Below, piece by piece: positions 49,848 through 58,667 of a stretch of DNA of 64,000 nucleotides. The notes under the pieces were generated by a model. It ran no database searches. It was not told where the DNA came from and saw nothing but the letters and a program-made list of their open reading frames with translations. Position 1 is the first letter of the stretch, and every line of letters starts with the position of its first letter. Origin of the DNA: JACQAP01 sp035275265 (GTDB taxonomy: Bacteria; Pseudomonadota; Gammaproteobacteria; Burkholderiales; JACQAP01); contig DATENC010000006.1 of the NCBI GenBank assembly GCA_035275265.1, positions 124,001 through 188,000 of the forward strand, read 5' to 3'. A program made the position numbers and the translations under genes.

Positions 49848-51500
49848 ATGGAGCAAACGCCTCCTCGTATCTCCCCCTACCTTGTTGCAAGTCTGATGGT
49901 CGTCTTGCTTGGGGGCGGCACGGGCGAAACTAGAGGCCAGGTCCAGCAACACACAGGCCACCCATTGGGGACGGTTGATTTTCCGATCACCTGCTCCGAA
50001 AAAGCCCAAGTGGAGTTCAATCGAGGGGTTGCCCTCCTGCATCACATGACGTATCCGCAAGCACGGGAAGCATTCCAGCAAGTCACTGCGACCGATCCCC
50101 GGTGCGCGATGGCGCATTGGGGCATCGCGATGACCCTGTTTCAGCCGCTATGGCCGACGCGTCCGGGATTGGAAGCGCGCCAGCGGGGTTGGGAAGCCGT
50201 GCAAAAGGCCAGGGCCCTTCAGGCGCCGACGGAGCGGGAACGGCTCTTCGTGGCTGCGGCGGAGGCGTTCTTCCTCGAACCGGCGTCGTCTGATTATTGG
50301 CTCCGCATCCGCCGCTGGGAACAAGCTACAGAGAAAGTTTACGCCTCCTTCCCCAGCGACCCCGAGGCGGCCGCGTTCTACGCCCTGGCGCACTTGGCCA
50401 CCGCCCCTTCCAATATCATCTCCCGAGTGCATTCCGACCGTGCCGCTGAAATCCTCCTCGGCGTGTACGAGCGGAATCCGGATCACCCCGGTGCGATGCA
50501 TTATCTCGTCCACGCCAACGACGTGCCGGGACGCGAGCGGGAATTGCTGGAGATTACGCGCAAGTACGAGTCGGTCGCTCCGCGTAATCCACACGCGCTC
50601 CACATGCCGACCCATATCTATACGCGCCTCGGCGACTGGAACGGGGTGATTCGAGGAAACCGGGCGGCGGCGGAGGCAGCCTTGGAGCATCCTGCGGGGG
50701 ACCACGGAGAATTCGTCTGGGATGAGTTCCCCCACGCGATCGAGTATCTCGTCTATGCCTATCTCCAGAAAGGCGCAGACAATGAAGCCGCCGTGCAGCT
50801 GGAGCTGTTGCGCACAACCGCCCGATTGGAACCCACCTTCAAGACAGCATTTCACCTGGCCTCCACGCGAGCCCGCTACGCGCTGGAGCGGCGCGACTGG
50901 AACGAGGCGGCGCTGCTTGCCCCCCGCGAACCCGCTACCATCAACTGGGACCGTTTCGCCTGGCCGGAAGCCATCGCGCGGTTTGCGCGTGGTCTGGGCG
51001 CGGCGCGCCTGGGCAAGGTCAACGAAGCCAGGGCAGCCGCAGGACGCCTTGAGGAACTTGAAGCTGCTACCCGCAAGGCGGGTGAGGACCTGTTTGCTCG
51101 AAACATCCAAGTACTTCGCCTCGAGCTGAACGCCTGGCTCGCCCATGTGGAAGGACAAAGGGAATCCAGCGTTGTGCTGATGCGGGAGGCCGCGGAGCTC
51201 GAGACCTCGACTCCGAAGCACGCCGTGACGCCGGGACCCACTCTCCCCGCCCACGAGCTCCTTGGAGACCTTCTCATCGAGCAGAAGCATCCGGAGGAAG
51301 CGCTCGCCGCGTACAAGCGTTCAATGGAACTGTATCCGAGACGCTTCAATGGCCTCCTTGGCGCCGCTCGGGCCGCACGTGCGCTCGGTGACGAATCCTT
51401 GGCGCTTACTTTCTATCAAGAACTTCTCGAAGTTGCTGATGGCGGAACGCGGCAGCCCGCGCTGAAAGAGGCGCGGACCTATGTGGCTCAGCGGCGGTGA
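49848..51500 (+). CDS. exported tetratricopeptide-repeat protein
   Basis: A 550-residue protein starting at ATG 49848 with GGAG seven bases upstream. The N-terminal hydrophobic stretch (SPYLVASLMVVLLGGGTGET) is probably a signal peptide. TPR-like helical repeats run through the mature chain: FNRGVALLHHMTYPQAREAF, YALAHLATAPSNIISRVHSD, MHYLVHANDVPGRERELLEI and PEEALAAYKRSMELYPRRFN. It also has an unusually His- and Trp-rich central part (HALHMPTHIYTRLGDWNGVI). The function is unknown. DUF423 follows 63 bases later. Confidence 0.85.
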   Translation: MEQTPPRISPYLVASLMVVLLGGGTGETRGQVQQHTGHPLGTVDFPITCSEKAQVEFNRGVALLHHMTYPQAREAFQQVTATDPRCAMAHWGIAMTLFQPLWPTRPGLEARQRGWEAVQKARALQAPTERERLFVAAAEAFFLEPASSDYWLRIRRWEQATEKVYASFPSDPEAAAFYALAHLATAPSNIISRVHSDRAAEILLGVYERNPDHPGAMHYLVHANDVPGRERELLEITRKYESVAPRNPHALHMPTHIYTRLGDWNGVIRGNRAAAEAALEHPAGDHGEFVWDEFPHAIEYLVYAYLQKGADNEAAVQLELLRTTARLEPTFKTAFHLASTRARYALERRDWNEAALLAPREPATINWDRFAWPEAIARFARGLGAARLGKVNEARAAAGRLEELEAATRKAGEDLFARNIQVLRLELNAWLAHVEGQRESSVVLMREAAELETSTPKHAVTPGPTLPAHELLGDLLIEQKHPEEALAAYKRSMELYPRRFNGLLGAARAARALGDESLALTFYQELLEVADGGTRQPALKEARTYVAQRR

Positions 51501-51563
51501 GCAAGGTACACGCTTCCCACGGACGCCGGATTTCAACAAGAGAGAAGAGAGGAGAAACCGCAA

Positions 51564-51932
51564 ATGGATCGACTCTTCGTTGTGATCGGCAGCCTCTTCG
51601 GATTTCTCGGAGTAGCCTTGGGCGCGTTCGCGGCTCACTCACTCTCCAATCGCATGGATGCCGACCTGCTGGTGACTTTCGAGGTCGGCGCCCGCTACCA
51701 GATGTACCACTCATGTGCATTGCTTGCGGTCGGGTGGGCCCACACGCGGTGGCCGGGAGCAATACTTACAGCGAGCGGATGGTTGTTCATATTTGGGACG
51801 GCGCTCTTTTCCGGGAGTCTCTACGCTCTGAGCTTGAGCGGCGTGCGGTGGCTTGGAGCGATCACACCCATTGGGGGTTGTGCGTTGCTGGGCGGGTGGC
51901 TGTGTTTGGCATGGGCGGCGCGCAGAGGATAG
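51564..51932 (+). CDS. DUF423 membrane protein (YgdD-like)
   Basis: A 122-residue inner-membrane protein with four hydrophobic segments. The family pattern is FVVIGSLFGFLGVALGAFAA, then VGARYQMYHSCALLAVGWAH, GWLFIFGTALFSGSLYALSL and GVRWLGAITPIGGCALLGGW. The function is unknown. AGAGGAG lies before the ATG. DUF423 proteins are usually core genes, so this copy may mark chromosomal rather than cassette DNA. Confidence 0.92.
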   Translation: MDRLFVVIGSLFGFLGVALGAFAAHSLSNRMDADLLVTFEVGARYQMYHSCALLAVGWAHTRWPGAILTASGWLFIFGTALFSGSLYALSLSGVRWLGAITPIGGCALLGGWLCLAWAARRG

Positions 51933-52000
51933 CGGTAGCCTTGTAGGTCAATGAGCAGAGTTCATAGCGAAGCAAGCGGAACAACAAGACGGAGGAACAC

Positions 52001-52411
52001 ATGAACCCGAAAAAGTGGTTGCTGGCGAGTGTTGCGGTCGTTGTCGTGATTGCCGTGCTGGAATTCGTTATCCACGGTGTGCTCTTGGCGGATATGTACC
52101 GGCAGACAGCTTCGGTGTGGAGGCCAGAAGCCGAGATGCAGAAAATGATGTGGGTATTCTGGGTAGGGATCCTCGTATTTGCGCCGTTGTTCGTGCTGAT
52201 CTATGTGAAGGGCTACGAGAAAGGCAAGCCCGGATTGGGGCAGGGGTTTCGTTACGGTCTGTATGTGGGAGTCATGTTGTCCGTGATGAACAGCTTTGGC
52301 TGGTACGTGATGCTGCCAATCCCGCTTGCGCTTGCGTTCTATTGGTTCCTTGCAATTCTGGTGGAGTTCACCGTAGCGGGTATTGCGGCGGGTTTGGTCT
52401 ATCGCGCATAG
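52001..52411 (+). CDS. membrane protein, four transmembrane segments
   Basis: A 136-residue protein starting MNPKKWLLASVAVVVVIAVL, then EFVIHGVLLADMYRQTASVW, WVFWVGILVFAPLFVLIYVK and LALAFYWFLAILVEFTVAGI. I know homologous uncharacterised proteins with the same EFxxHGxxL feature but no function. GGAGGAAC lies five bases before the ATG. It is followed 21 bases later by an attC-like site. Confidence 0.75.
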   Translation: MNPKKWLLASVAVVVVIAVLEFVIHGVLLADMYRQTASVWRPEAEMQKMMWVFWVGILVFAPLFVLIYVKGYEKGKPGLGQGFRYGLYVGVMLSVMNSFGWYVMLPIPLALAFYWFLAILVEFTVAGIAAGLVYRA

Positions 52412-52432
52412 TCTCTCGCAGAGGCGGCGGGG

Positions 52433-52513
52433 TGCCAACGATGAACCCTCACCGGTGCGGACATGCGCAAGCGCCTTGCGCTCCCATGCCCATCGGTTAG
52501 CGCCGCGTTAGGC
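52433..52513 (+). other. attC site 15 (81 bp)
   Basis: R' GTTAGGC at 52507-52513 follows GGTTAGCGCCGC, and left TGCCAAC at 52433-52439 is followed by GATGAACCC. The right L box GGTTAGC matches GAACC on the left, and the outer GCGGCG arms pair. The DUF3052 ATG follows five bases later. Confidence 0.65.
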
Positions 52514-52518
52514 CGCAC

Positions 52519-52944
52519 ATGAGTTCGAAGCCCGCTGGCTACTCAGGAACGCCACTTGCCAGGAAACTCGGTATCGGCGAGGGTGCGACGGTCTTCGCCA
52601 AGAACGCGCCTGACAATTACGCCCGCTTGCTCGAACCCATACCTCCGGACGTCGCGTTCGAGACGAGGCTCTCCAAGGATACCGACGTCATCCACGTTTT
52701 CCACGATCGGAGAGCAAGCCTGAAAGCAGAACTTAAAGCCCTGCGTACCTCCATCAGGAGCGACGCAGCGGTATGGGTCTCCTGGCCGAAGAAAACCTCG
52801 AAGGTGCCGACCGACATCACTGAAGACACGATTCGCGAACTGGCGCTTCCATTGGGGTTTGTAGATGTGAAGGTTTGTGCCATAAGCGAAGTTTGGTCGG
52901 GTTTGAAACTGGTCATCCGAAAGGAGCTTCGCGCCCGCGCCTAG
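52519..52944 (+). CDS. DUF3052 family protein
   Basis: A 141-residue DUF3052 protein: AGYSGTPLARKLGIGEGATV, then AFETRLSKDTDVIHVFHDRR, LRTSIRSDAAVWVSWPKKTS, PTDITEDTIRELALPLGFVD and ISEVWSGLKLVIRKELRAR. The family is widespread and uncharacterised. It is a single-gene cassette by position: it starts five bases after attC 15 and its stop lies in the GCCTAGC of the following degenerate attC. Confidence 0.92.
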   Translation: MSSKPAGYSGTPLARKLGIGEGATVFAKNAPDNYARLLEPIPPDVAFETRLSKDTDVIHVFHDRRASLKAELKALRTSIRSDAAVWVSWPKKTSKVPTDITEDTIRELALPLGFVDVKVCAISEVWSGLKLVIRKELRARA

Positions 52945-52984
52945 CTCCGCTGGCAATACCGCCGGCTGAGTTCATGCGTTGGTT
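52939..52984 (+). other. degenerate attC-like palindrome (46 bp)
   Basis: GCCTAGC at 52939 (one base from GCCTAAC) contains the DUF3052 stop. AGCTCCGCTGGC pairs with GCCGGCTGAGTT, and GTTGGTT at 52978 is a worn R' core. It is the last attC-like structure found. Confidence 0.4.
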
Positions 52985-53176
52985 GCTCGCAGGAGGCAAC
53001 ATGGCAATGATTTGTCACCAAGTACGCCGACAGACCTCAATGCAACCCGCGCCGCGTTTGAACTCGGGCTTTCAGCCAACAAGATCTCCGTCGCCTCGCG
53101 GTTCCGGATTGAGCCCGGTGCGTTCCAAGCACACAATGGAATGGCGTGGCTTGACAGCCTTTGCGTGGAGACCTCT

Positions 53177-54133
53177 GTGAACAAAACACTTTGGGTGGTT
53201 GGCGTGGCGGGCATGTTCACGCTGTCAACTGCAACACAGCCGCAACAGACGCCCACGCCCGCTGCGGACTACCCGTCGTGGGCTTTCCCGCTGAAGGTTG
53301 AGAAAACGTTTCCGCCGGAGGGACCGGAACCCAGGACGCTGGCGGGAAGCTCAAGAACGTACACACAGAATCAGATCGATGATCTCCTGAATCCGCCGGA
53401 TTGGTTCCCGCATCAGCGTCCGGATCCACCTTCGATTGTCCTCAAAGGGCATGGGGCGGCATTGGCATGCGCCGCGTGTCACTTGATGTCCGGACTCGGC
53501 CACCCCGAATCCACCGACCTCGCCGGTCTGACCGTGGAATACATGGTTCAACAAATGAAAGATTTCAAGACCGGCGCCAGAATCGACGTGGCAAGAATGA
53601 GCAAGATCGCAAAGGAGGTCTCCGAGGAGGAATCGCAACAGGCGGCCGAGTGGTTTGCCAAACTCAAGCCCAGCCGTTTTACCAGCGTCATCGAAGCTGG
53701 AATGGTGCCGAAAACGTTTGTGGGCAATGGTCGCATGCGCTTCGTGGAGCCGGGTGGCGGCACCGAACCGACCGGGAACCGTATCATCACCATTCCCGAG
53801 GATCAGTTACGAGCGCGTCTGCGGGATCCGAATTCGGGATTCATAGCCTACGTCCCTCCTGGAAGCATCGCGAAAGGCGAGGAACTAGCGCAGACCGGTG
53901 GTGACGGCATCACGGTTCGGTGCGCGACTTGTCATGGTCCCGGCCTCAGGGGGGCAGGCAACGTGCCGAGACTCGCGGGCGTCCATCCAATCTACATCGC
54001 CCGCCAGCTTTACCTCTTCAGGGATGGAGCACGGAACGGCGCCCTCGCCGCGCTCATGAAACCGACCGTCGACAAGCTGACGGACGAAGACATCCTCAAT
54101 CTTTCGGCTTACGTGGGTTCGCTTGTGCCGTAG
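53177..54133 (+). CDS. exported diheme cytochrome c
   Basis: A 318-residue periplasmic c-type cytochrome with two CxxCH heme sites (CAACH near residue 100, CATCH near residue 250). Met segments (MSGLG, MKPTVDKLTDEDILNLSAYV) are typical of class I cytochrome domains. Signal peptide WVVGVAGMFTLSTA follows GTG 53177, which has a GGAG six bases upstream. Upstream in-frame codons are not protein-like. The partner oxidase or dehydrogenase is unknown. No attC lies immediately before it. Confidence 0.88.
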   Translation: MNKTLWVVGVAGMFTLSTATQPQQTPTPAADYPSWAFPLKVEKTFPPEGPEPRTLAGSSRTYTQNQIDDLLNPPDWFPHQRPDPPSIVLKGHGAALACAACHLMSGLGHPESTDLAGLTVEYMVQQMKDFKTGARIDVARMSKIAKEVSEEESQQAAEWFAKLKPSRFTSVIEAGMVPKTFVGNGRMRFVEPGGGTEPTGNRIITIPEDQLRARLRDPNSGFIAYVPPGSIAKGEELAQTGGDGITVRCATCHGPGLRGAGNVPRLAGVHPIYIARQLYLFRDGARNGALAALMKPTVDKLTDEDILNLSAYVGSLVP

Positions 54134-54355
54134 CGGCCCGCGACGCGCTTCTGTGGGCAGTCCTAATCAAGGACTCCCTCCGCGGCACGGGACCTCGGTG
54201 AGGTTGAAAACCTCGTTTGGGCGTACGCTATTGTTGCGATCGATAAGGCGTCAAGGAGCTCCGGCGCAGTTTCGGGAGCCTGGCACTTGCCAGTTGCGGC
54301 CCGCGAGAGTTGACGCACTACGACCCTCGTATCAACAAAATGGGAGGACAGAGCC

Positions 54356-54892
54356 ATGAAGAGCGTATGGAAAGTTTTGATGACAGCAGTCACATTGATT
54401 TCGGTTTCGGCCATCGGTGCGGAAGCGAACGATCTGACCGCGAGCCAGTCGATCCGGATTAGCGCACCGCCGGAAGTAGTGTGGGCAGTAGTGGGTGACT
54501 TCAACGGATCTTCGCGCTGGCTGCCACTCGTGGAGCACAGCGAGATCGTGGTCGGCACAAACAACCAGGTCGGCGCGATCCGGCTGATCACTCGACGAGA
54601 CGGCACGAAGGTCACGGAGCGGCTGCTGGACCACGATCGGCAAGCCATGCGAATGGCCTACACCTACATCGACGGGGCAGTCAGAGCGAGCGACTACTTT
54701 CCCGTGCTGAGCGTCAAGGACGCCGGCGACGGGACCAGTGTCGTCGAGTGGAGCGCACACTTCAAGCGCCTGGAGTACTCGATCGATCCGCCGCCGCCCG
54801 GACAGGATGACAAAACGCTGACGGATTTCTATAACCGCCTCTACAAATCCGGGCTGGACAACCTGAAGCGCGTCGTCGAGAGCGAAAGGTGA
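54356..54892 (+). CDS. exported SRPBCC (polyketide cyclase-like) protein
   Basis: A 178-residue START-like protein with a signal peptide (TAVTLISVSAIGAEAN). The lipid-binding fold shows ASQSIRISAPPEVVWAVVGD, then FNGSSRWLPLVEHSEIVVGT, GAIRLITRRDGTKVTERLLD, MAYTYIDGAVRASDYFPVLS and SVVEWSAHFKRLEY. GGGAGGACAGAG precedes the ATG. The ligand is unknown. It lies between the cytochrome and the LVIVD gene, with a 222-base gap upstream in which I see nothing else. Confidence 0.87.
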   Translation: MKSVWKVLMTAVTLISVSAIGAEANDLTASQSIRISAPPEVVWAVVGDFNGSSRWLPLVEHSEIVVGTNNQVGAIRLITRRDGTKVTERLLDHDRQAMRMAYTYIDGAVRASDYFPVLSVKDAGDGTSVVEWSAHFKRLEYSIDPPPPGQDDKTLTDFYNRLYKSGLDNLKRVVESER

Positions 54893-55013
54893 GCCGGTGT
54901 CCGCCACGGCTCGCCGCAGAGTCGTCCGTTAGCACCCATTCACGATCGCGTCCAAGGCGCGTACACAGGCGGTTCCTTCGGCACGGTTTGGCGATGTACC
55001 GCTACGAGATCGT

Positions 55014-56336
55014 ATGAACAGGATGACTCGCCGTGCGCACCTTAAGGGTCTGCTTGGCCTGGGTACCCTGGCGTGCTTGCCGTCCGAATCCCGCGCTGCT
55101 TCAGACCCGCCCATTCCACCGCAAGGCATCGGGCGGCGCATCCGGCACCTTTCCTACAGCGATCAGGGCGGTCGCCCCGACGGCGTACAGGTCATGGTCA
55201 ACCGCCGCCATGTCTATGTCGGCCATATGTTCAGCGACGGCGTGACGATTCTCGACGCTACCGAACCGCGGCAACTCAAGCCGGTCGGCTTTTTCACCGC
55301 AGGCCTCAACACGCGTACGCATCACATGCAAGTGGCGGACGATCTGCTGCTGCTCGCAAACGGCGCGAACATCGTCGCGATGCAGTCTTACGACAACATG
55401 CGCGGCTATTTCGAGAACACGCTCGCCGACAGCATCACCAATCGGAAGGCATTCCGTTCGGGTCTGAGCATCCACGACATCTCACGCCCAAGAGAAATGA
55501 AGGAGATTGCGTTCCTGGAAATGCCCGGCTTTGGCGTCAACCGGTTGTGGTGGCCCGGCGGACGTTATGCCTTCGTGTCCGCGCATTTTGATGGCTACAC
55601 CGATCACATCCTCTGCATCGTCGATCTGAAGGACATCGCCAGGCCGGAGATCGTGTCGCGCTGGTGGCTGCCCGGCTTGCATCGGGCGGGAGGCGAGACA
55701 CCGGCGCTTTCGAAGGGCCGCCGCATCGCCTTGCATCACATGATCACCGCCGGCGATCGCGGCTATGCCGCCTGGCGCGATGGCGGGTTCACTATCCACG
55801 ATATCAGTGATCCGGCCAATCCCAAGCTGCTCTCGCACATCAATTGGTCGCCGCCTTTCCCCGGCGGCACGCATACGCCATTGCCGTTGCCGGGACGTGG
55901 CCTTGCCGTCGTTGCGGATGAAGCGAACGCAGAACGATGCCAAAAAGGAACATTCCACACGTTCATTCTGGATGTGCGCGAGCCGGAAAACCCGGTATCC
56001 ATCTCAAGGTTGCCCACACCGGGAGACCGCGACTATTGCTCGCTCGGAGTGTTCGGCCCACACAACCTGCACGAGAACCGTCCGGGTTCCTTCCGCAGCG
56101 AGGAGATCATTTTCGCAACTTACAATAACGCCGGAGTGCGCGTGTTCGACATCAAGGACGCATTCGCTCCAAAAGAGATCGCGTCCTGGATACCGCCGGC
56201 TCCCAAGAGGCTCATCGACCCGCGCCCCAACGTCTCGCTCGCAGCAAAAACGTGCGACGCCTACGTCATGCCGGATGGACTGATGTTCGTGAGCGACTGG
56301 AACGCCGGCATGCACGTTTTGCAATACGAGGGATGA
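55014..56336 (+). CDS. exported LVIVD-repeat beta-propeller protein
   Basis: A 440-residue protein with a Tat-like signal (TRRAHLKGLLGLGTLACLPS). The mature part is a beta-propeller of LVIVD-type repeats: RHVYVGHMFSDGVTILDATE, then AFRSGLSIHDISRPREMKEI, ILCIVDLKDIARPEIVSRWW, GGFTIHDISDPANPKLLSHI, FILDVREPENPVSISRLPTP and NAGVRVFDIKDAFAPKEIAS. Such proteins are periplasmic and of unknown role. It is the rightmost plus-strand gene of the accessory region. Confidence 0.88.
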   Translation: MNRMTRRAHLKGLLGLGTLACLPSESRAASDPPIPPQGIGRRIRHLSYSDQGGRPDGVQVMVNRRHVYVGHMFSDGVTILDATEPRQLKPVGFFTAGLNTRTHHMQVADDLLLLANGANIVAMQSYDNMRGYFENTLADSITNRKAFRSGLSIHDISRPREMKEIAFLEMPGFGVNRLWWPGGRYAFVSAHFDGYTDHILCIVDLKDIARPEIVSRWWLPGLHRAGGETPALSKGRRIALHHMITAGDRGYAAWRDGGFTIHDISDPANPKLLSHINWSPPFPGGTHTPLPLPGRGLAVVADEANAERCQKGTFHTFILDVREPENPVSISRLPTPGDRDYCSLGVFGPHNLHENRPGSFRSEEIIFATYNNAGVRVFDIKDAFAPKEIASWIPPAPKRLIDPRPNVSLAAKTCDAYVMPDGLMFVSDWNAGMHVLQYEG

Positions 56337-56415
56337 ACCGCAGAAACGCCACGTTGGAAGGATGGCGGCTGGGCCGCTCGTCGCCGCAACTGCGCCTGTC
56401 ACGCGAGCATTCGTG

Positions 56416-56814
56416 TCACCTCACGAGCCCCGCGACCACGCAGTAACGTCCGAATTTCCCGAGTGCCATGAACAGCACCGCCCACCACGGATTGAGCCGC
56501 AGCCAGCCGGCCGCCACGCACATTGCATCGCCAATCAGCGGCACCCACGACAGCAACAGTACCGGCGCGCCCCGGCGCCGCACCCAGTCGAGTGTTCGTG
56601 CGCCGATCTTTCGCTCGGGCACCAGCCGGCCAACGAGATAGGAACTCATGCCGCCAAGCGTATTGCCCAGCGTGGCCACTGCCAGCGCAGGCCACAGGCT
56701 CGCCGCGCCGCTCGCAAGAACACCGGCGAAAACCAGTTCGGAACCACCCGGAAGCAGAGTTGCGGCGAGAAAGCTGCTCAGGAACAAGGCGCCGAGGCCG
56801 ACCGGTTCGTTCAA
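56416..56814 (-). CDS. YqaA-like SNARE-associated (DedA-related) membrane protein
   Basis: A 132-residue inner-membrane protein of the YqaA/DedA-related family. FLSSFLAATLLPGGSELVFA and VATLGNTLGGMSSYLVGRLV give the conserved Gly-rich turn and re-entrant region. VRRRGAPVLLLSWVPLIGDA and AAGWLRLNPWWAVLFMALGK follow. DedA-type proteins act in lipid transport. The start is TTG 56814. No in-frame ATG is available before the tRNA. It reads from just downstream of tRNA-Arg, which lies on the same strand. Confidence 0.83.
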   Translation of the reverse strand: MNEPVGLGALFLSSFLAATLLPGGSELVFAGVLASGAASLWPALAVATLGNTLGGMSSYLVGRLVPERKIGARTLDWVRRRGAPVLLLSWVPLIGDAMCVAAGWLRLNPWWAVLFMALGKFGRYCVVAGLVR

Positions 56815-56853
56815 TTTGACAACGGGGAGATGAGGACGAACAACTGAAGAATC

Positions 56854-56930
56854 TGGCGCGCCCGGCGGGAGTCGAACCCACGACCTTCGGCTTCGGAGAC
56901 CGACACTCTATCCAGCTGAGCTACGGGCGC
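56854..56930 (-). tRNA. tRNA-Arg(CCG)
   Basis: On the minus strand GCGCCCG pairs with CGGGCGC as acceptor stem. The D-loop is TAGCTCAGCTGGATAGAG. The anticodon loop CTCCGAA is held by TCGGT/GCCGA, giving anticodon CCG (Arg). The T-loop is GGTTCGACTCC and the 3' CCA is encoded. Total length is 77 bases. Its 3' end points at the accessory region. Confidence 0.95.
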
Positions 56931-57046
56931 AGTGAGATGCTAGTTTACGTGCAAACGGGGTTTTGCGTCCATCGGGGTCCCTGTTTCAGGCATCGCGATT
57001 GACCTATAATTCGCGGCTTCCAACGCGGCAATCCAGGGGTTCTTGC

Positions 57047-57640
57047 ATGGCCGAAGTCCGCATAAAAGAGCACTCATCGCCGATCAAGACGCCAAAGCAA
57101 TTGATCGTCGTCATCGTGCTTTGCTTCCTGGTGACGGTGTTCGGGATCGTCATGATTGCAAAGCTCGTCACCGGCGGGCTGAAGATCGATCCAAAGAGTC
57201 CGGCGATGAGCGAGGAGGCGGTTGCAAAGCGACTCAAGCCAGTCGGTGATGTAGTCATCGCCGAGGGCGGCGCACCCACGCCCACCGCTGCAAAACAATC
57301 CACGCCACCAAAATCCATTCCGACGGGGGCCGGCGCAGCACAGACCGCGACAAACGGAACGAAGGACGCTACGGCTGCCGCGAAGCCCGCAGGCACTGCG
57401 GCAGACGGCAAGAAAACCTACGACGCGGCCTGCGCCATGTGCCACGCCGCTGGCGTCGCCGGCGCTCCCAAAACCGGCGATAAGGCGGCGTGGAAATCAC
57501 GCATCGCGCAAGGCAAGGATGTTCTGTACGGCAGCGCAATCAAGGGCAAAAATCTGATGCCCCCGAAAGGCGGCGCCGCGTCCCTTCCCGACGCGGACAT
57601 CAAAGCCGCGGTGGATTACCTGGTCAGTCAGGCGAAATGA
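57047..57640 (+). CDS. membrane-anchored class I cytochrome c (c5-like)
   Basis: A 197-residue cytochrome. An N-terminal transmembrane anchor (QLIVVIVLCFLVTVFGIVMI, about 17-36) is followed by an Ala/Thr/Lys/Pro-rich linker (about 75-125). The c-type domain then has CAMCH as the heme site (residues about 131-135), KSRIAQGKDVLYGSAIKGKN, MPPKGGAASLPDADIKAAVD with the axial-ligand Met and YLVSQAK. It is probably an electron shuttle in respiration. The start is ATG 57047. An intrinsic terminator follows at 57719. Confidence 0.9.
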   Translation: MAEVRIKEHSSPIKTPKQLIVVIVLCFLVTVFGIVMIAKLVTGGLKIDPKSPAMSEEAVAKRLKPVGDVVIAEGGAPTPTAAKQSTPPKSIPTGAGAAQTATNGTKDATAAAKPAGTAADGKKTYDAACAMCHAAGVAGAPKTGDKAAWKSRIAQGKDVLYGSAIKGKNLMPPKGGAASLPDADIKAAVDYLVSQAK

Positions 57641-57649
57641 GGTCGTAAT

Positions 57650-57682
57650 AAGTGATGGGTGATGGGTAATGAATGAGAAGTG
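57650..57682. repeat. TGATGGG-type short direct repeats
   Basis: GTGATGGGTGATGGGTAATG directly follows the cytochrome stop, a short degenerate array of 7-8-base units. It resembles the CCCTCAT-type tracts elsewhere in the core part of the window. Confidence 0.55.
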
Positions 57683-57718
57683 AACAGAGTTTGGTAGATA
57701 GCAGCCTACGTAAATCAG

Positions 57719-57744
57719 GGCGCGGCAAATGCTGCGCCTTTTTT
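57719..57744 (+). terminator. intrinsic terminator after cytochrome c
   Basis: GGCGCGGC (57719-57726) pairs with GCTGCGCC (57731-57738) around an AAAT loop with one G-T wobble. It is followed by TTTTTT. It ends the cytochrome transcript before apaH. Confidence 0.88.
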
Positions 57745-57854
57745 GTTTCACTCTCGATACCCGGACCGCAATATTCACGCAACAGGCGCCGGCCTTCGCT
57801 ACTATCACGAATCCCGCCTGCACAACGCTATTCACCTTTCTTCACTGCTTCTAA

Positions 57855-58667
57855 ATGGCTACATACGCAATCGGAGACCTGCAGGGATGTTATGACCCGC
57901 TGCGGGAACTGCTCGAAGAAATCGGCTTCAACGCGACACGCGACCGCTTGTGGTTCGTCGGCGATCTGGTGAACCGCGGCCCGCAGTCGCAGGAAGTGTT
58001 GCGTTTCGTCAAAGGCCTCGGCAACCGCGCGGTCACGGTTCTCGGTAATCACGATCTGCACCTGTTGATGGTTGCCGAGGGCCGCGCAAAATTGCACAAG
58101 GGCGATACCCTCTCCGCCATCCTCGAAGCTCCTGATCGTGAAGAATTGCTTGCATGGATGCGGGGTCTGCAGATGATGCACGTGGATGGCGAGTACGTCA
58201 TGGTTCACGCCGGATTATTGCCGTCGTGGAGCGTGCCCAAGGCGCTCGACCTGGGGCATGAAGTCGAAGAAGTAATGCGTGGTCCCGGACACCGGAGCCT
58301 GATGGCGCACATGTATGGCAATCAGCCGGATCATTGGGACGATGCGTTGAGTGGATACGATCGTTTGCGCGTGATCATCAATGTAATGACCCGGCTGCGA
58401 GTATGCACCGCCGAGGGCCGCATGGAATTCAGCCACAAGGGCGGGATCGAGGATATCCCGGACGGTTATTTTCCGTGGTTTGCAGCGCCGAACCGTGCAA
58501 GTGCCACTGCCACCATCATCTGCGGTCACTGGTCCGCGCTCGGTTTACGGGCCGAGAAGAAACTTCTGGCGCTGGATTCGGGCTGCCTATGGGGCCGGCG
58601 CCTGTCGGCGGTCCGCCTGGAGGATCATCGGGTATTCCAGGTTATTTGTCCGAAAATTGCCGACTAA
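57855..58667 (+). CDS. apaH: bis(5'-nucleosyl)-tetraphosphatase (symmetrical) ApaH
   Basis: ApaH hydrolyses Ap4A to two ADP and also removes Np4 RNA caps in E. coli. It has 270 residues of metallophosphoesterase fold: YAIGDLQGCYDPL (metal-binding GD.QG), WFVGDLVNRGPQS (GDxVxRG), VTVLGNHDLHLL (GNHD), VMVHAGLLP and ATIICGHWSALG. All metal ligands are present. It converges on plsC and their 3' ends overlap by 26 bases. Confidence 0.97.
   Translation: MATYAIGDLQGCYDPLRELLEEIGFNATRDRLWFVGDLVNRGPQSQEVLRFVKGLGNRAVTVLGNHDLHLLMVAEGRAKLHKGDTLSAILEAPDREELLAWMRGLQMMHVDGEYVMVHAGLLPSWSVPKALDLGHEVEEVMRGPGHRSLMAHMYGNQPDHWDDALSGYDRLRVIINVMTRLRVCTAEGRMEFSHKGGIEDIPDGYFPWFAAPNRASATATIICGHWSALGLRAEKKLLALDSGCLWGRRLSAVRLEDHRVFQVICPKIAD

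Noticed and set aside
50148..51290. 380-residue minus-strand frame across the TPR gene
   Set aside because: It is antisense to clear TPR repeats and has no recognisable domain.
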